Shown: positions 46,016 to 55,400, counted from the first letter of the stretch. The stretch is DNA of 64,000 nt from Actinokineospora terrae (GCF_900111175.1 NZ_FOGI01000003.1:553116-617115), one strand, 5' to 3'. The notes: a model not told the origin generated them from the letters alone. Program-made: numbers and translations.

Positions 46016-47200
46016 ATGCGATCCCGTCACTTGCCGCTGTCGCTGTGGTTGCGACACCCCGTCGTCGCCGCGAACGCCACGTTCCTGGCGCGGGGCACCG
46101 AGAACGGTGAGCTCGCGCACGAGGTCCGGGGCCTGGGAAGGGCGGGCAGGCTCGTCCACCGCCGCTCCCGCAGGCTGGGTCGGTGGAGCAAGAGGGCCTG
46201 CTCGGCGGCGGCCGCGTCGACCGCCCACCGCGCCAGCGCCCTCGCTGCCGCGGACACCACTCGTGTCCTCGGCTTTTCCTACCACACAACGGCCGCGCGG
46301 GGATGGGCCATCAGCGCCACAGAGGCACGCCCGTTGCTCGCCGCGACGCTGCGCACCATCGATGAAGAGGTGTCCGCGGGCGTGACGACCCACCACCAGA
46401 GCAGAAGTCGACTGATAACCGCGATCGCCTACCTGCTGCTCGCCGTCGACGCGGTGGCCCTGTTCACCGTCGTCGCCCTGCTGCTCAACCTCGACTGGGC
46501 CGCACCCCAACCCGCGCCGATGGCCACCGCGGTCGCTTTCTCGCTGTTCGGCGCCGGGGTGCAGGCGAAGCTCGCGGTCGAGTTGGGCCGACGCGCGTGG
46601 ACCCGGCGGGTGGGCGGCGGCGAGGGGGTCGTGATCACCTGGACGGCGGTGCTGCTGCTCGTGGTCAGCGGGTGCGCGGCGGTGTCGATCCTGCTGCGGC
46701 TGCGGCACGAGGGCGACCTGGTGGACCAGACCTCCGTGGCGACCGCCATCGGCCTGGTGCTGGCCGGGTGCACCCTCGCCGCCCCCTGGATCATCGTCCA
46801 GCAGGAGACCTTCGACGGCTCCCCCTTGACCCGCCGAGCCGCCACCCTCACCCGCGTCATCACCCGCGCGGACGCCGAACACCACCGCCACCTCCGCCAA
46901 GCGCACCGCCATCTCACCCGGGCCCGCCGCCTGACCGCCCGCGTCCACCACGAACACGACCGAGCCCTAGCCCGCGCCGCCCGCTACTACCTCCCCGCCC
47001 ACCGAACCATCCTGCTGTCCCGCTCCCTGGCCGGTCCATCCCCCGATCACCCGCTCAGCCCAACCGCCCCGGGCACGGGCTTACCTATCCGGCTGCCGGT
47101 GGATCGAACCCCGCTCACCACTCCCCTGGACCAGGCACGCGCCGCGGTGGCCGAGGCCGAGGCATTGGCTGGTCAGGGTTTGCGCGCGACGATGGCGTAG
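46016..47200 (+). CDS. Polytopic membrane protein, partner of OmpA-like lipoprotein
   Basis: A 394-residue protein. A basic, Ala-rich N-terminal part is followed by four hydrophobic helices between about residues 135 and 265 (LITAIAYLLLAVDAVALFTVVALLLNL, PMATAVAFSLFGAGVQAKLAV, VVITWTAVLLLVVSGCAAVSILL, SVATAIGLVLAGCTLAAPWIIV). A His/Arg-rich helical cytoplasmic tail follows. Not recognised. The 3' end overlaps the convergent methyltransferase pseudogene by 28 bases. Confidence 0.7.
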   Translation: MRSRHLPLSLWLRHPVVAANATFLARGTENGELAHEVRGLGRAGRLVHRRSRRLGRWSKRACSAAAASTAHRASALAAADTTRVLGFSYHTTAARGWAISATEARPLLAATLRTIDEEVSAGVTTHHQSRSRLITAIAYLLLAVDAVALFTVVALLLNLDWAAPQPAPMATAVAFSLFGAGVQAKLAVELGRRAWTRRVGGGEGVVITWTAVLLLVVSGCAAVSILLRLRHEGDLVDQTSVATAIGLVLAGCTLAAPWIIVQQETFDGSPLTRRAATLTRVITRADAEHHRHLRQAHRHLTRARRLTARVHHEHDRALARAARYYLPAHRTILLSRSLAGPSPDHPLSPTAPGTGLPIRLPVDRTPLTTPLDQARAAVAEAEALAGQGLRATMA

Positions 47201-47924
47201 GTGAGTGACCGGGCGGGGTTGGTGGTGACCGGTTCGTCGGGGCGCCAGAGAGGGGTCCAGACGACGCCGGGTGGGAGGGGGGTCAGGCCTTCGACCAAGG
47301 CGGCTACCTGGGTGCGGTCGCGGGGGGTGGCTGGGGAGCCGCTGCTGGCGTAGAGGCGGAGGACGTCTTCGCGCTTCTCCGGTTCTTCGTCGGCGGTGCC
47401 GTGGGTGATGGCCACGTGGCTGCCGGGGGCGAGGGCGTCGTAGTAGCGGCGGAGTGGTTCTTCGGGGGCTTCGACGAAGTGCAGGACCGCGAGCATGAGG
47501 AGGCCGACCGGTCGGGTGAGGTCGAGGACCTGGGCGGCGGCGGCCAGCACCGCGTCGGGGTCGCGGAGGTCGCCGAGGACGGCGGTGGCGTTGGGGGCGT
47601 CGGCGAGTTCGATCTCGCTGTGGGCGATGGCGATCGGGTCGTTGCCGACGTACAGCACGCGGGCGCCCGGGCGGTCTCGTGGACGTTGCCGACGGTCGGG
47701 ATGCCGGAGCCGAGGTCGAGGAACTGGGTGATGCCGTCCTCGACGCAGGCGCGGACGGCGCGGCGCAGGAAGGCGCGGTTGAGGCGGGCCGCGTCGGCCG
47801 CGCCGGGCATGACCCGCAGGAACTGCTCGGCGAACGCGCGGTCCGGCTCGAAGTTGCAGGCCCCGCCGAGCAGGTAGTCGTAGATCCGCGCGGGGTGCGG
47901 TCGCTCCGGGTCGATCTCGGCCAC
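47173..47924 (-). pseudogene. SAM-dependent methyltransferase (SAV2177/DUF574 type), frameshifted
   Basis: Two frames together encode one family member. The first runs from GTG 47924 (EIDPERPHPARIYDYLLGG to QFLDLGSGIPTVGNVHETA). The second, from about 47660 down, gives RVLYVGNDPIAIAHSEIELAD to the normal C-terminus. At the junction the usual xVDPGA residues between HE and RVLYV are partly missing, so about ten bases appear deleted rather than one. The S-adenosylmethionine site (DLGSGIPT) is in the first piece. The gene is probably inactive unless the assembly is wrong. GGAGG precedes the GTG. Ordinary relatives are about 265 residues. Confidence 0.78.
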
Positions 47925-47990
47925 AGTCAGTCCTCCACCCTTGCCCCGGGACAAGCGTAGCCGGCGCCGGGCCCGACCGCCCCCGGAACG

Positions 47991-48031
47991 CACAAAGGGC
48001 CCCCGACCACCGTGGTCGAGAGCCCTTTGTG
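47991..48031 (-). terminator. Hairpin terminator after the MFS gene
   Basis: Outer arms CACAAAGGGC (47991-48000) and GCCCTTTGTG (48022-48031), plus an inner CGACCAC/GTGGTCG pair, form a long stem a few bases beyond the MFS stop. Reading leftward it separates the efflux gene from the methyltransferase pseudogene. Confidence 0.8.
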
Positions 48032-48036
48032 GACTG

Positions 48037-49533
48037 TCACATGTGGACTGCGGGACCCGCGGTGCGCAGCTCCTCCGGCACACCGGGGCGCAGCACGAAG
48101 GCGCAGATCACGCCGCCGACGCCGAACAGGATGGCGCTCCAGGTGAACGCGGCGCTGTAGCCGGACACCGCGGCGGCCATCGGGTTCTTGCCCTCGGTGA
48201 GCGAGGCGGTGACCGCGCTGGCGGCGATGGTGCTGAACAGCGCGGTGCCGATGGAGCCACCGATCTGCTGCACCGCGTTGATCGCCGCCGAGGCGACACC
48301 GGCGTCCTGCGGGTCGACGCCCGCGATGCCGACGTTCATCGCCGACGCCATGGTCAGGCCGATGCCGAAGCCGGCGACCAGCAGCGCGGGCAGCACCGCG
48401 GAGGCGTACTTGCTGTCGGCCTCGAGCAGCGCGAGCAGACCGATGCCCGCACCGGCGAGCAGCATGCCGACGGTCACCAGCAGCCGCGGCCCGACCTTGG
48501 GCAGCAGCACGGTGGTCGCCAGGGTGGCGCCGACCATCAGCGTGCCGATCATCGGCAGGAAGCCAAGACCGCTGGTCACCGGGGTGAACCGCAGGTTGAC
48601 CTGCATGAAGTAGGTCAGGAACAGGAAGATGACGAACATCCCGGCGCACAGCACGAAGATGGCCAGGAACGAGCCGCCCCGGTTGCGGTGCAGCAGGATG
48701 CGCAGCGGCAGCAGCGGGTGCGCGGACTTGGTCTGCCAGGCGACGAACGCGGTCAGCAGCACGCCACCGGCGATCAGGAAGCCCCAGGTGCTCGGCGAGC
48801 TCCACGACTCGGACTCGGCGTTGCCCAGGCCGAACACCAGGGCGAACATGCCCGCGGTCGCGGTGACGACGCCGATCAGGTCGATCTTGGGGCGCTCGGT
48901 GGCCTCGCGGCCCTTGGTCAGCAGCGAGACGCCGCCGAAGAAGCCGATCGCGGCGAAGACGAGGTTGACGTACATGCACCAGCGCCAGTCGAGGTACTCG
49001 GTGAGCACGCCGCCCAGCAGCAGGCCGATCGCGCCACCGGCACCGGAGATGGCGCCGAAGATGCCGAACGCCTTGCCGCGCTCGGACGGGTCGGTGAACG
49101 TGGTGGTCAGCAGCGACAGCGCGGCGGGGGCCAGCAGCGCGGCGAACACGCCCTGCCCGACGCGGGCGGCGACCAGCACCTCGAAGCTGCCCGCGGCACC
49201 ACCGACGGCGGAGGCGATGGCGAAGCCCGCGACGCCGATCAGGAAGGTGATCTTGCGGCCGAACAGGTCGGCGACCCGGCCGCCGATGAGCAGCAGGCTG
49301 CCGAAGCTCAGCGCGTAGCCGGTGATCAGCCACTGCCGCTGGTCGTCGCTGAAGAGCAGGTCCTGCTGGGCGGACGGCAGCGCGATGTTCACCACGGTGG
49401 CGTCGAGGATGACCATGACCTGCGCGATGGCGATGACCGCGAGGATCAGCCAGCGCTTGGCGTGACCGTGGTCCGGTTGGGTGTCAGCGGGTGCCGGTGT
49501 GGTCACGGGTGGGCTGGAATCGGACAGAGTCAA
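48037..49533 (-). CDS. MFS multidrug efflux transporter (DHA2, 14-TM type)
   Basis: A 498-residue drug:H+ antiporter of the DHA2/EmrB-QacA group. Motif D1 lies in helix 1 (VILDATVVNIALPSAQQDL). Motif A-like GGRVADLFGRK follows helix 2. RVGQGVFAALLAPAALSLL and the motif C region (GAISGAGGAIGLLLGGVLTEYLDWRWCMYVN) follow. About 14 hydrophobic helices are present. TTG 49533 with GGGAG six bases ahead. Divergent from a TetR gene, with a 23-base palindrome between them, so drug-inducible expression is likely. Substrate unknown. Confidence 0.92.
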   Translation of the reverse strand: MTLSDSSPPVTTPAPADTQPDHGHAKRWLILAVIAIAQVMVILDATVVNIALPSAQQDLLFSDDQRQWLITGYALSFGSLLLIGGRVADLFGRKITFLIGVAGFAIASAVGGAAGSFEVLVAARVGQGVFAALLAPAALSLLTTTFTDPSERGKAFGIFGAISGAGGAIGLLLGGVLTEYLDWRWCMYVNLVFAAIGFFGGVSLLTKGREATERPKIDLIGVVTATAGMFALVFGLGNAESESWSSPSTWGFLIAGGVLLTAFVAWQTKSAHPLLPLRILLHRNRGGSFLAIFVLCAGMFVIFLFLTYFMQVNLRFTPVTSGLGFLPMIGTLMVGATLATTVLLPKVGPRLLVTVGMLLAGAGIGLLALLEADSKYASAVLPALLVAGFGIGLTMASAMNVGIAGVDPQDAGVASAAINAVQQIGGSIGTALFSTIAASAVTASLTEGKNPMAAAVSGYSAAFTWSAILFGVGGVICAFVLRPGVPEELRTAGPAVHM

Positions 49534-49589
49534 GGTTTTCTCCCCCTGCTGCGGATGTCCACTGTGGTGTCGTGGCGACGCTAACACGG

Positions 49590-49612
49590 AAGCGGAGGTT
49601 CATCCTCCACTT
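49590..49612. promoter_or_regulatory. TetR operator-like palindrome between MFS and TetR genes
   Basis: Arms AAGCGGAGG (49590-49598) and CCTCCACTT (49604-49612) match at eight of nine positions around a five-base centre. The site lies 18 bases before the TetR GTG and 57 bases before the MFS TTG, so a bound repressor could block both promoters. Confidence 0.75.
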
Positions 49613-49630
49613 TTGCGCTAAGCTGAGAGC

Positions 49631-50278
49631 GTGACCTCAGACACCGAGAGCAGTAATCGGCCGCTGCGCGCCGATGCTGAGCGCAATCGCGCGCGGATCG
49701 TCGAGGCCGCCAGGGTGGTCTTCGCCGACCACGGTATCGCCGCCTCCCTCGACGACGTCGCGCGCGCCGCCGGGGTGGGCATCGGCACCCTCTACCGGCG
49801 ATTCCCGACCAAGGACTCGCTGCTGTCCGCGGTGTTCGACCAGGTCGTCGCCGAGATCACCGACACCATCGACTCGTGCGCCGCCGACCCGGACCCGTGG
49901 GCCGGTCTGGTGCGCCTGGTCACCTCGGTGCTCGAACGCCAGTCCGGCGACCGCGGCGTGGTCGAGATCTGCACCAGGGCCGACTTCGGCCAACTCGACC
50001 GGATCGCCGCCCACTACGTCCCCGCCGTCGACGGCCTGGTCGCCAGGGCCAAGGCCGCGGGCGCGGTGCGCGCGGACATCACCGGGACCGACATCAGCCC
50101 GATGATCGTCATGCTCTCCGCCGTGAGCACCGCCACCCGCAGCGCCGACCCCGACCTGTGGCGCCGCTACCTGGACCTCCTGTTCGACGGCATCCGCGCC
50201 CCGGGGACCGGTGAACTGCACCCCAACCGGGTGTCCCACAACGGACTCATGGCAGCCATCAGCTCAGCCCGACCGTAA
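49631..50278 (+). CDS. TetR-family regulator of the adjacent MFS pump
   Basis: A 215-residue TetR protein. The HTH is NRARIVEAARVVFADHGIAASLDDVARAAGVGIGTLYRRFPTKDSLLSAVF. The C-terminal domain fits the SMR/AcrR-like group with helices around VVEICTRADFGQLDRIAAHYVPAVDGLVARAKAAG. GTG 49631. The divergent layout and intervening palindrome support repression of the MFS gene. It ends one base before the convergent caspase gene. Confidence 0.9.
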   Translation: MTSDTESSNRPLRADAERNRARIVEAARVVFADHGIAASLDDVARAAGVGIGTLYRRFPTKDSLLSAVFDQVVAEITDTIDSCAADPDPWAGLVRLVTSVLERQSGDRGVVEICTRADFGQLDRIAAHYVPAVDGLVARAKAAGAVRADITGTDISPMIVMLSAVSTATRSADPDLWRRYLDLLFDGIRAPGTGELHPNRVSHNGLMAAISSARP

Positions 50279-53200
50279 TCACCGACACGGCGGGGCGTAG
50301 GGGCGGTCACCCATGTAGTGGCGCCAGTCCTGCTCGGTGATCGGATCACCGGCGGTGGCGCAGATCGCGGCCCGGATCCGTGGGGCGTCGGTGGGCCAGA
50401 GTTCGACGCCTGTGCTGTTGCGGGCTATGGCGAGTACGTCGGCGTCCGGGGTGAACGCGACTGCCTCCACGCCTGCGTCTTGGGAGATGGGTAGGTAGTA
50501 GCGCAGCACGGGCGCGCCGCCGGTGGAGACGTCCCAGATCTCGGGGCGGCTGAGTTCGCGTCCGAGCTCGCCGTGCAGGCTCAGCAGGGCGACTTTCGTG
50601 CCCGTGGGGTCGAACACGATCTCACCGGTCCCCGCACTACCAACGGTCGTGATCACCGGGGCGCCCGCGGGCAGGTGGTCCCGCAGCCGCACCAGCACCA
50701 GACTGCCTCCGGTGTCGTGCACCACGACCAGTTCCCCGTCCGGGCTGACGGCGAACGAGCCCGCCGTCTCCGACACCGCGACCTCCCACCGGCGGGCAGG
50801 CCGGGCCGGGTCGGTGATGTCCCACCCCTGCACACTGGTGTCGCCAAGGGTGACCAACATCGAGCCGTCCCGGGAGAAGGCGAGCTGTCGGGATTGCTGC
50901 CCGGTCTCGAACAGCGGCCGAGGATGCCCCGGGTCGGCTATGTCGTAGATCCTGATGGTCGGTGACGGTCCTTGGTAGCGCGCGTCCGACACGGCCAGCA
51001 GCGGCCGGTCGGGGTGGAACGCGATGGACAGGATGCCCACCGCGATGTCGTCGATCGAACCGAGAACCGGCACACCCGGCGCAGTGGTGTCACGCAACAC
51101 CAAACGCCGCCCGTCAGGACCGTCCGTGGTGGCCAAGACCGTTCCGTCGCGGTTGAGTGCGATGGCCGAAGAGCGGTAGTCCCGACCCTCACGCGCGACG
51201 ACGGCGATCTCGCGCGGCGCGGCGACCGCGGTGATGTCCCACAGCAGGTCCCGGTCGGAACCCTGCACGGCGAGCATCTCGCGACCCGCGGTACCGCCCG
51301 TCGCGAAAGCGGATCCGGCCAGGAGCGGTGACGGCAGGAAGGCGACGACGCCGGGTTGGTCCGGGTTGGCGAAGTCGGTCACGTGCACCCCGGACTGGGT
51401 GGCGGTGAGCAGGCGCCTGGGATTGTCCCGGTCCAGGAGCACTGGACCGAGAACGGTGTCGGGCGCGGACGACGCCCCCGGCACCAACACGCCCCCGTCG
51501 TACTTCACCACCACCACCCGGTCGCACACCGCGATCAGGGTGTCCTCGACCGGGCTGAAGGCCAGGAACTCCGCGCCCCACAGCTCCTGGCACAGCTGTT
51601 GTTCCTGCTGGTACGGGACCCGGGCGGGCTTGGCGGGGTCGTCGAGCCGCCACACGTCCGGGCGGTCGGCCAGTCCGGCGGTGGCCAGCAGGGTCCCCGC
51701 GCGGTTGAACGCGACCCGGTGCAGCGGGTTCGCGGGCTGGTGGTCCGGGTGGCCGTACCCGACCTCCCGCCACGCGGTGAGTTGCGCGCCTCCCTTGTCC
51801 CACAACCGGATGACGCCGTTGGCGCTCGCGGCCGCGAGGAGTCCACGCTCGGGGGACACCGCGAGCGAGAGCACCGGGCCGTCAGTGACCACAGTGGACA
51901 CTGTCCCGCCTTTGGCGTCCCACCGCAGGATCGACCCCGACTCGGTACCCGCGTAGACGATCCCGCCGCCCGCCGCGATGGCCGTGACCGGGTCCTGGGT
52001 CGTCCACACCGCGGTGTCGCGGGCGGCGCGGTAGTCGCCGATGTCCCACAGCCGGACCGACTTCGCCGATTCGACCACCGCCAGGTCCGAGCCGTCGACC
52101 GCGATCAGGCCGGTGCGCACGCCGTCGATCAGCGCGGGTCCGGCCTTTCCCCTGAGTTCGACCGAGTTCCCGGTCGCGATCGCCAGCACTCCGTTGCCCT
52201 GCGCGATCTCCAGGGCCTGCTCGCCCGCGTTGATGACACCCGGCGTGCGCTGGCTGTCGAGGACCGCGCCCAGGCCGATGTCCGGGTCGATGTCGTAGGC
52301 GGCGAGGCTGAGCTGCTTGGCCAGGCCGGGGTTTCCCTCCCGCAGGTTCCCGGCCTCGGCGGCGACGTGGCGGGCCAGGTCCCGGTCGGCGGCCTTGGTC
52401 GACTCCTGCCGGAACAGCACCATGGTGACGACGCCCGCGCCCGCCAGCAGGGCCAGCACCGACAGCAGGGCGATCGCGGTGCGGGTCCTGCGCCTGCCCC
52501 GCCGTTCCTGGCCGTACGAGACGGCGACGAACTCGGCCTGCGCGGGTTCCAGCTCGGCCACCCACTTCCGCACACCCGCGAGCCGATTTCCCCGGTACAG
52601 CAGGGAAGTGTCGCGGCCAGCGCGTTCCCACGCCTCGGCGTCGTCGACCACCTGCTGGCGCACGCGCAGCGAGTCGCGGTCGGCGTCGACCCACTCCCGC
52701 AGCCGCGGCCAGGCGCGCAGGAGCGCCTCGTGGCTGAGCCGGACGGTGCCGCGGTCGAGGGTCAGCAGGCGGGCGCGGGTGAACTCGTCGAGGACGTGGC
52801 GGGTGGCCGGGGTGTCGGGGAGGGCGGCGCGGTCGACCGGGTGGGCGAGGTCGGCGGTGCCGACGCGGACCAGGCGGGGCAGCAGTTTCCGGGCGGTGTC
52901 CTGGTCGGCCCGGTCCAGCGCCGTGAAGACGGCCTCGGCGGTGGTGGCGATGGCCTGCTCGATACCACCCGCCTCGCGGTAGCCCCGCACGGTCAGCCGG
53001 GAACCGTTGCGGTACCGCCACGTCGACCAGAGCGCGTGCGAGAGCAACGGCAGCGCGCCCTCGGTGGCGTCCCTCAGGATCACGTCGGCGAGCCCGTCGT
53101 CGAGCACCAGGCCCGCCGCTGCCGCCGGGCGTTCGATGGCGGCGCGCAGTTGCTCCTGGGTCATGGGTTCGACCAGCACCTGGCGGTCGCGCAACACGGC

Positions 53201-54379
53201 GAGCAGCTCGGGGTGGGCGGTGGCCTGGCTGTAGAAGTCGGCGCGCAGTGCGATGACCACGCGGTTGGTGCTCGCGGTGAGCGCGCGGAGGAAGGCGTTG
53301 CGCTCCGCGGGGTCCTGGCAGAGGGTGAACAGCTCCTCGAACTGGTCCACCAGCACGAGATCGGCGTCCAGGTCAGCCGCGGCGGGTGGGTGCGCGCCGG
53401 GGGTGACGCGCAACGTTGTCCATCGAGCGGATCCCGGGATGCGGTTGGACCGCACGCTCGCAAGCAGGCCCGCGTTGAGCAACGATGACTTGCCCGACCC
53501 GGAGGCACCGACCAGTGCGACGACCCCGGGCTCGGCGAGGGCGTCGACCAGCCGCGTTGTCATGTCCTCGCGGCCGAAGAACACGCCCGCGTCGTCCACG
53601 CCGAAAGCGTCCAGGCCGGGGTACGGGCAGCGGCCGGGAGCGGGGTCTTCGAGCTGGCTGTGGTCGTCGAACCGGTTCCTGGTCAGGACCAAGCCGCCGG
53701 ACCGGTCGCCCGCCTGGCGGCGCGGCAGCGGTTTGCCCTGCTCGCGCAGCTTGCGGAAGACGGCGTCGTACAGGTCGTCGAGGGTGAGGTCGCGGGGGCC
53801 GCGCGGGTCGCCGTTGGTGAGGACGTCGATGACGGCGCCGGAGAACGCGGTGTGCTCGGCGTCGACCGGCGCGGCCGCGACCCGCTCCGCGGAGCCGATG
53901 AGGTAGCGGCCGTGCGCGGGGTCGAGCGGGAGCACCGGGTGGTCGGTGAGCGAGACGCGGCCGGAGAAGCAGCAGTCCAGCACCACGACCACCGACGGCG
54001 CCCGGCACACCGCGAGGGCCTGCCGCAGGCTCGCGAACGACAGCGCCTGGTGCTCGGCGAGCCCCGGCTCCAGCTCGTCGGTGTCGCGCGCGGCCAGGTA
54101 CAGCTGGTCGCCGGGGCCGAGCAGGCCGTGGCCGATGAAGTAGACGACCAGGACCTCGTCGGCGAGCCTGGCCTCGCGCGCCACCGCCGAGGCCATGGTG
54201 CGCGCGTCCGCCGGGTCGAGCACGGCGGTCAACCGGTCCTCGCGGACACCGCAGCGGTCGAGCAGGGCCGCGCGCAGGTCGTGGAAGGTGCGCTCGACCG
54301 GGGGCAGCGACGGCAGCCGCGTCCCGTCGTGGTCAGCTGTCGCGATCAACACGACCCGCGCCGCCGCAAGGTCAGCCAT
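50279..54379 (-). CDS. Caspase-nSTAND NTPase-WD40 signalling protein
   Basis: A 1366-residue multidomain protein. Residues 1-235 are a caspase-like (metacaspase, EACC1-associated type) protease with catalytic His84 (YFIGHG) and Cys137 (LDCCFSG). From about 265 comes an nSTAND NTPase: PYPGLDAFGVDDAGVFFGRED, Walker A GASGSGKSS, and LVLVDQFEELF as Walker B. A winged-helix part ends in LSHEALLRAWPRLREWVDADRD. One membrane helix lies near 640-665 (TAIALLSVLALLAGAGVVTMVLF). The C-terminal 700 residues are WD40/beta-propeller blades. The plan parallels eukaryotic NLR or apoptosome proteins, and such proteins are proposed to cause regulated death on infection or stress. GGGGAG precedes ATG 54379. Confidence 0.92.
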   Translation of the reverse strand: MADLAAARVVLIATADHDGTRLPSLPPVERTFHDLRAALLDRCGVREDRLTAVLDPADARTMASAVAREARLADEVLVVYFIGHGLLGPGDQLYLAARDTDELEPGLAEHQALSFASLRQALAVCRAPSVVVVLDCCFSGRVSLTDHPVLPLDPAHGRYLIGSAERVAAAPVDAEHTAFSGAVIDVLTNGDPRGPRDLTLDDLYDAVFRKLREQGKPLPRRQAGDRSGGLVLTRNRFDDHSQLEDPAPGRCPYPGLDAFGVDDAGVFFGREDMTTRLVDALAEPGVVALVGASGSGKSSLLNAGLLASVRSNRIPGSARWTTLRVTPGAHPPAAADLDADLVLVDQFEELFTLCQDPAERNAFLRALTASTNRVVIALRADFYSQATAHPELLAVLRDRQVLVEPMTQEQLRAAIERPAAAAGLVLDDGLADVILRDATEGALPLLSHALWSTWRYRNGSRLTVRGYREAGGIEQAIATTAEAVFTALDRADQDTARKLLPRLVRVGTADLAHPVDRAALPDTPATRHVLDEFTRARLLTLDRGTVRLSHEALLRAWPRLREWVDADRDSLRVRQQVVDDAEAWERAGRDTSLLYRGNRLAGVRKWVAELEPAQAEFVAVSYGQERRGRRRTRTAIALLSVLALLAGAGVVTMVLFRQESTKAADRDLARHVAAEAGNLREGNPGLAKQLSLAAYDIDPDIGLGAVLDSQRTPGVINAGEQALEIAQGNGVLAIATGNSVELRGKAGPALIDGVRTGLIAVDGSDLAVVESAKSVRLWDIGDYRAARDTAVWTTQDPVTAIAAGGGIVYAGTESGSILRWDAKGGTVSTVVTDGPVLSLAVSPERGLLAAASANGVIRLWDKGGAQLTAWREVGYGHPDHQPANPLHRVAFNRAGTLLATAGLADRPDVWRLDDPAKPARVPYQQEQQLCQELWGAEFLAFSPVEDTLIAVCDRVVVVKYDGGVLVPGASSAPDTVLGPVLLDRDNPRRLLTATQSGVHVTDFANPDQPGVVAFLPSPLLAGSAFATGGTAGREMLAVQGSDRDLLWDITAVAAPREIAVVAREGRDYRSSAIALNRDGTVLATTDGPDGRRLVLRDTTAPGVPVLGSIDDIAVGILSIAFHPDRPLLAVSDARYQGPSPTIRIYDIADPGHPRPLFETGQQSRQLAFSRDGSMLVTLGDTSVQGWDITDPARPARRWEVAVSETAGSFAVSPDGELVVVHDTGGSLVLVRLRDHLPAGAPVITTVGSAGTGEIVFDPTGTKVALLSLHGELGRELSRPEIWDVSTGGAPVLRYYLPISQDAGVEAVAFTPDADVLAIARNSTGVELWPTDAPRIRAAICATAGDPITEQDWRHYMGDRPYAPPCR

Positions 54380-54465
54380 GATCTCCCCTCGCCGCGACCG
54401 AGGGTAGCGGTGGTTGATCTCATCCGGGCACAAACCTGGACCGTTCGCGACCACGGCGGCATGCT

Positions 54466-55080
54466 GTGCGCGTGGCTACCGAGAACCCAGCGTTCGACCT
54501 GATCGGCAAGCGGTACGACGAGTCGTTCGTGGAGCGCGACGTCCAGATCGCCGAGGCGGCGTGGCTGGTCGACCAGCTGCCTGCGGGCGCCCGCGTGCTC
54601 GACCTCGGCTGCGGCAGCGGCCTGCCCACCGCCCAGCAGCTGCTCGCGGCCGGGCTGTCGGTCGTCGGCGTCGACGAGTCGCGGGTGATGCTGGACCTCG
54701 CGGCCGACAACGCCCCCGGCGCCGACTACCGGCACGGCGACCTGCGGGAACTCGACGAGCTGGGCAGCTTCGACGCGGTGGTCGCGTTCTTCGCGCTGCT
54801 GATGCTCCCCAAGGCCGACATCGAGGCCACCCTGCGCGCCATCCACGGCGTCCTCACCGGCCCCCGCCTGCTGCTGCTGAGCATGGTCCAGGGCGACTTC
54901 GACACCTTCCCGGTCAACTTCCTCGGCGCCCCCACCACGGTCTCCGCCTACCCCCCGGACCAACTCCGCGACATCGTCACCGCCGCGGGCTTCACCGACG
55001 TGACCCTGCGCGAGTTCGAGGCCGAGGCCGAACCGGGCCGCATCGAGGTCCAGCTCTACCTCCGCGCCCGCGCCGCCTGA
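54466..55080 (+). CDS. Class I SAM-dependent methyltransferase
   Basis: A 204-residue Rossmann methyltransferase: motif I VLDLGCGSGLPTAQQL, motif II VVGVDESRVML, post-I DYRHGDLRELDELGSFDAVVAFFALLML, and C-terminal strands FTDVTLREFEAE. The substrate is unknown. GTG 54466 or GTG 54472 start. Divergent from the caspase gene, 86 bases away; a functional link is possible but unsupported. Confidence 0.87.
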   Translation: MRVATENPAFDLIGKRYDESFVERDVQIAEAAWLVDQLPAGARVLDLGCGSGLPTAQQLLAAGLSVVGVDESRVMLDLAADNAPGADYRHGDLRELDELGSFDAVVAFFALLMLPKADIEATLRAIHGVLTGPRLLLLSMVQGDFDTFPVNFLGAPTTVSAYPPDQLRDIVTAAGFTDVTLREFEAEAEPGRIEVQLYLRARAA

Positions 55081-55100
55081 CATCCCCGGGGCGCCACGCT

Positions 55101-55256
55101 ATTACGGCGTCACGATCCAGCGCGGGGTCGCGATCGAATGCCGCGCCGCGATCGAGTGCGGAGTCACGATCCAGTACGCCGTGGAGATCCAGTGCGGCCG
55201 TGCAGATCCAGTGCGGTGCCGAGAGCAGGCGCCGAGCCGCGATCCGGTGCGGCCGT
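55101..55256 (+). repeat. Degenerate tandem repeat (about 18-21 bp unit)
   Basis: Seven to eight units near GTCGCGATCCAGTGCGGC follow one another, for example GGTCGCGATCGAATGCCGC, GCCGCGATCGAGTGCGG, AGTCACGATCCAGTACGCC and GTGGAGATCCAGTGCGGCC. It lies just after the methyltransferase stop and just before DnaA-box-like 9-mers at 55261 and 55280. The unit differs from the one at 35000-35690. Confidence 0.6.
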
Positions 55257-55260
55257 TGAG

Positions 55261-55400
55261 TTGTCCACATGGGTCTGACCTGTCCACAGGCCCTCGGTTC
55301 ACCCTCTTGACAAAAGCCGCGAAGCGATAGGCTGGATGCGGGTGGCCCCCGGGTGGGTGGGGGTCTGCCGTCCGCCGGGGGTGGGCGGCGAGCCGGGTTT
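55261..55400 (+). repeat. Diverged relative of the dispersed intergenic element
   Basis: TTGTCCACA (55261) and CTGTCCACA (55280), then CGGTTCACCC, TTGACA (55307), GATAGGCTGG (55326-55335) and GGCCCCCGGGTGGGTGGGGG follow the same order as the TTATCCACA, GGTAGGCTGG and GCCCCCCGGTGAGGGTGGGGG blocks of copies A-C. Identity is low outside these blocks. From 55401 to 55644 nothing gene-like is seen. Confidence 0.45.
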
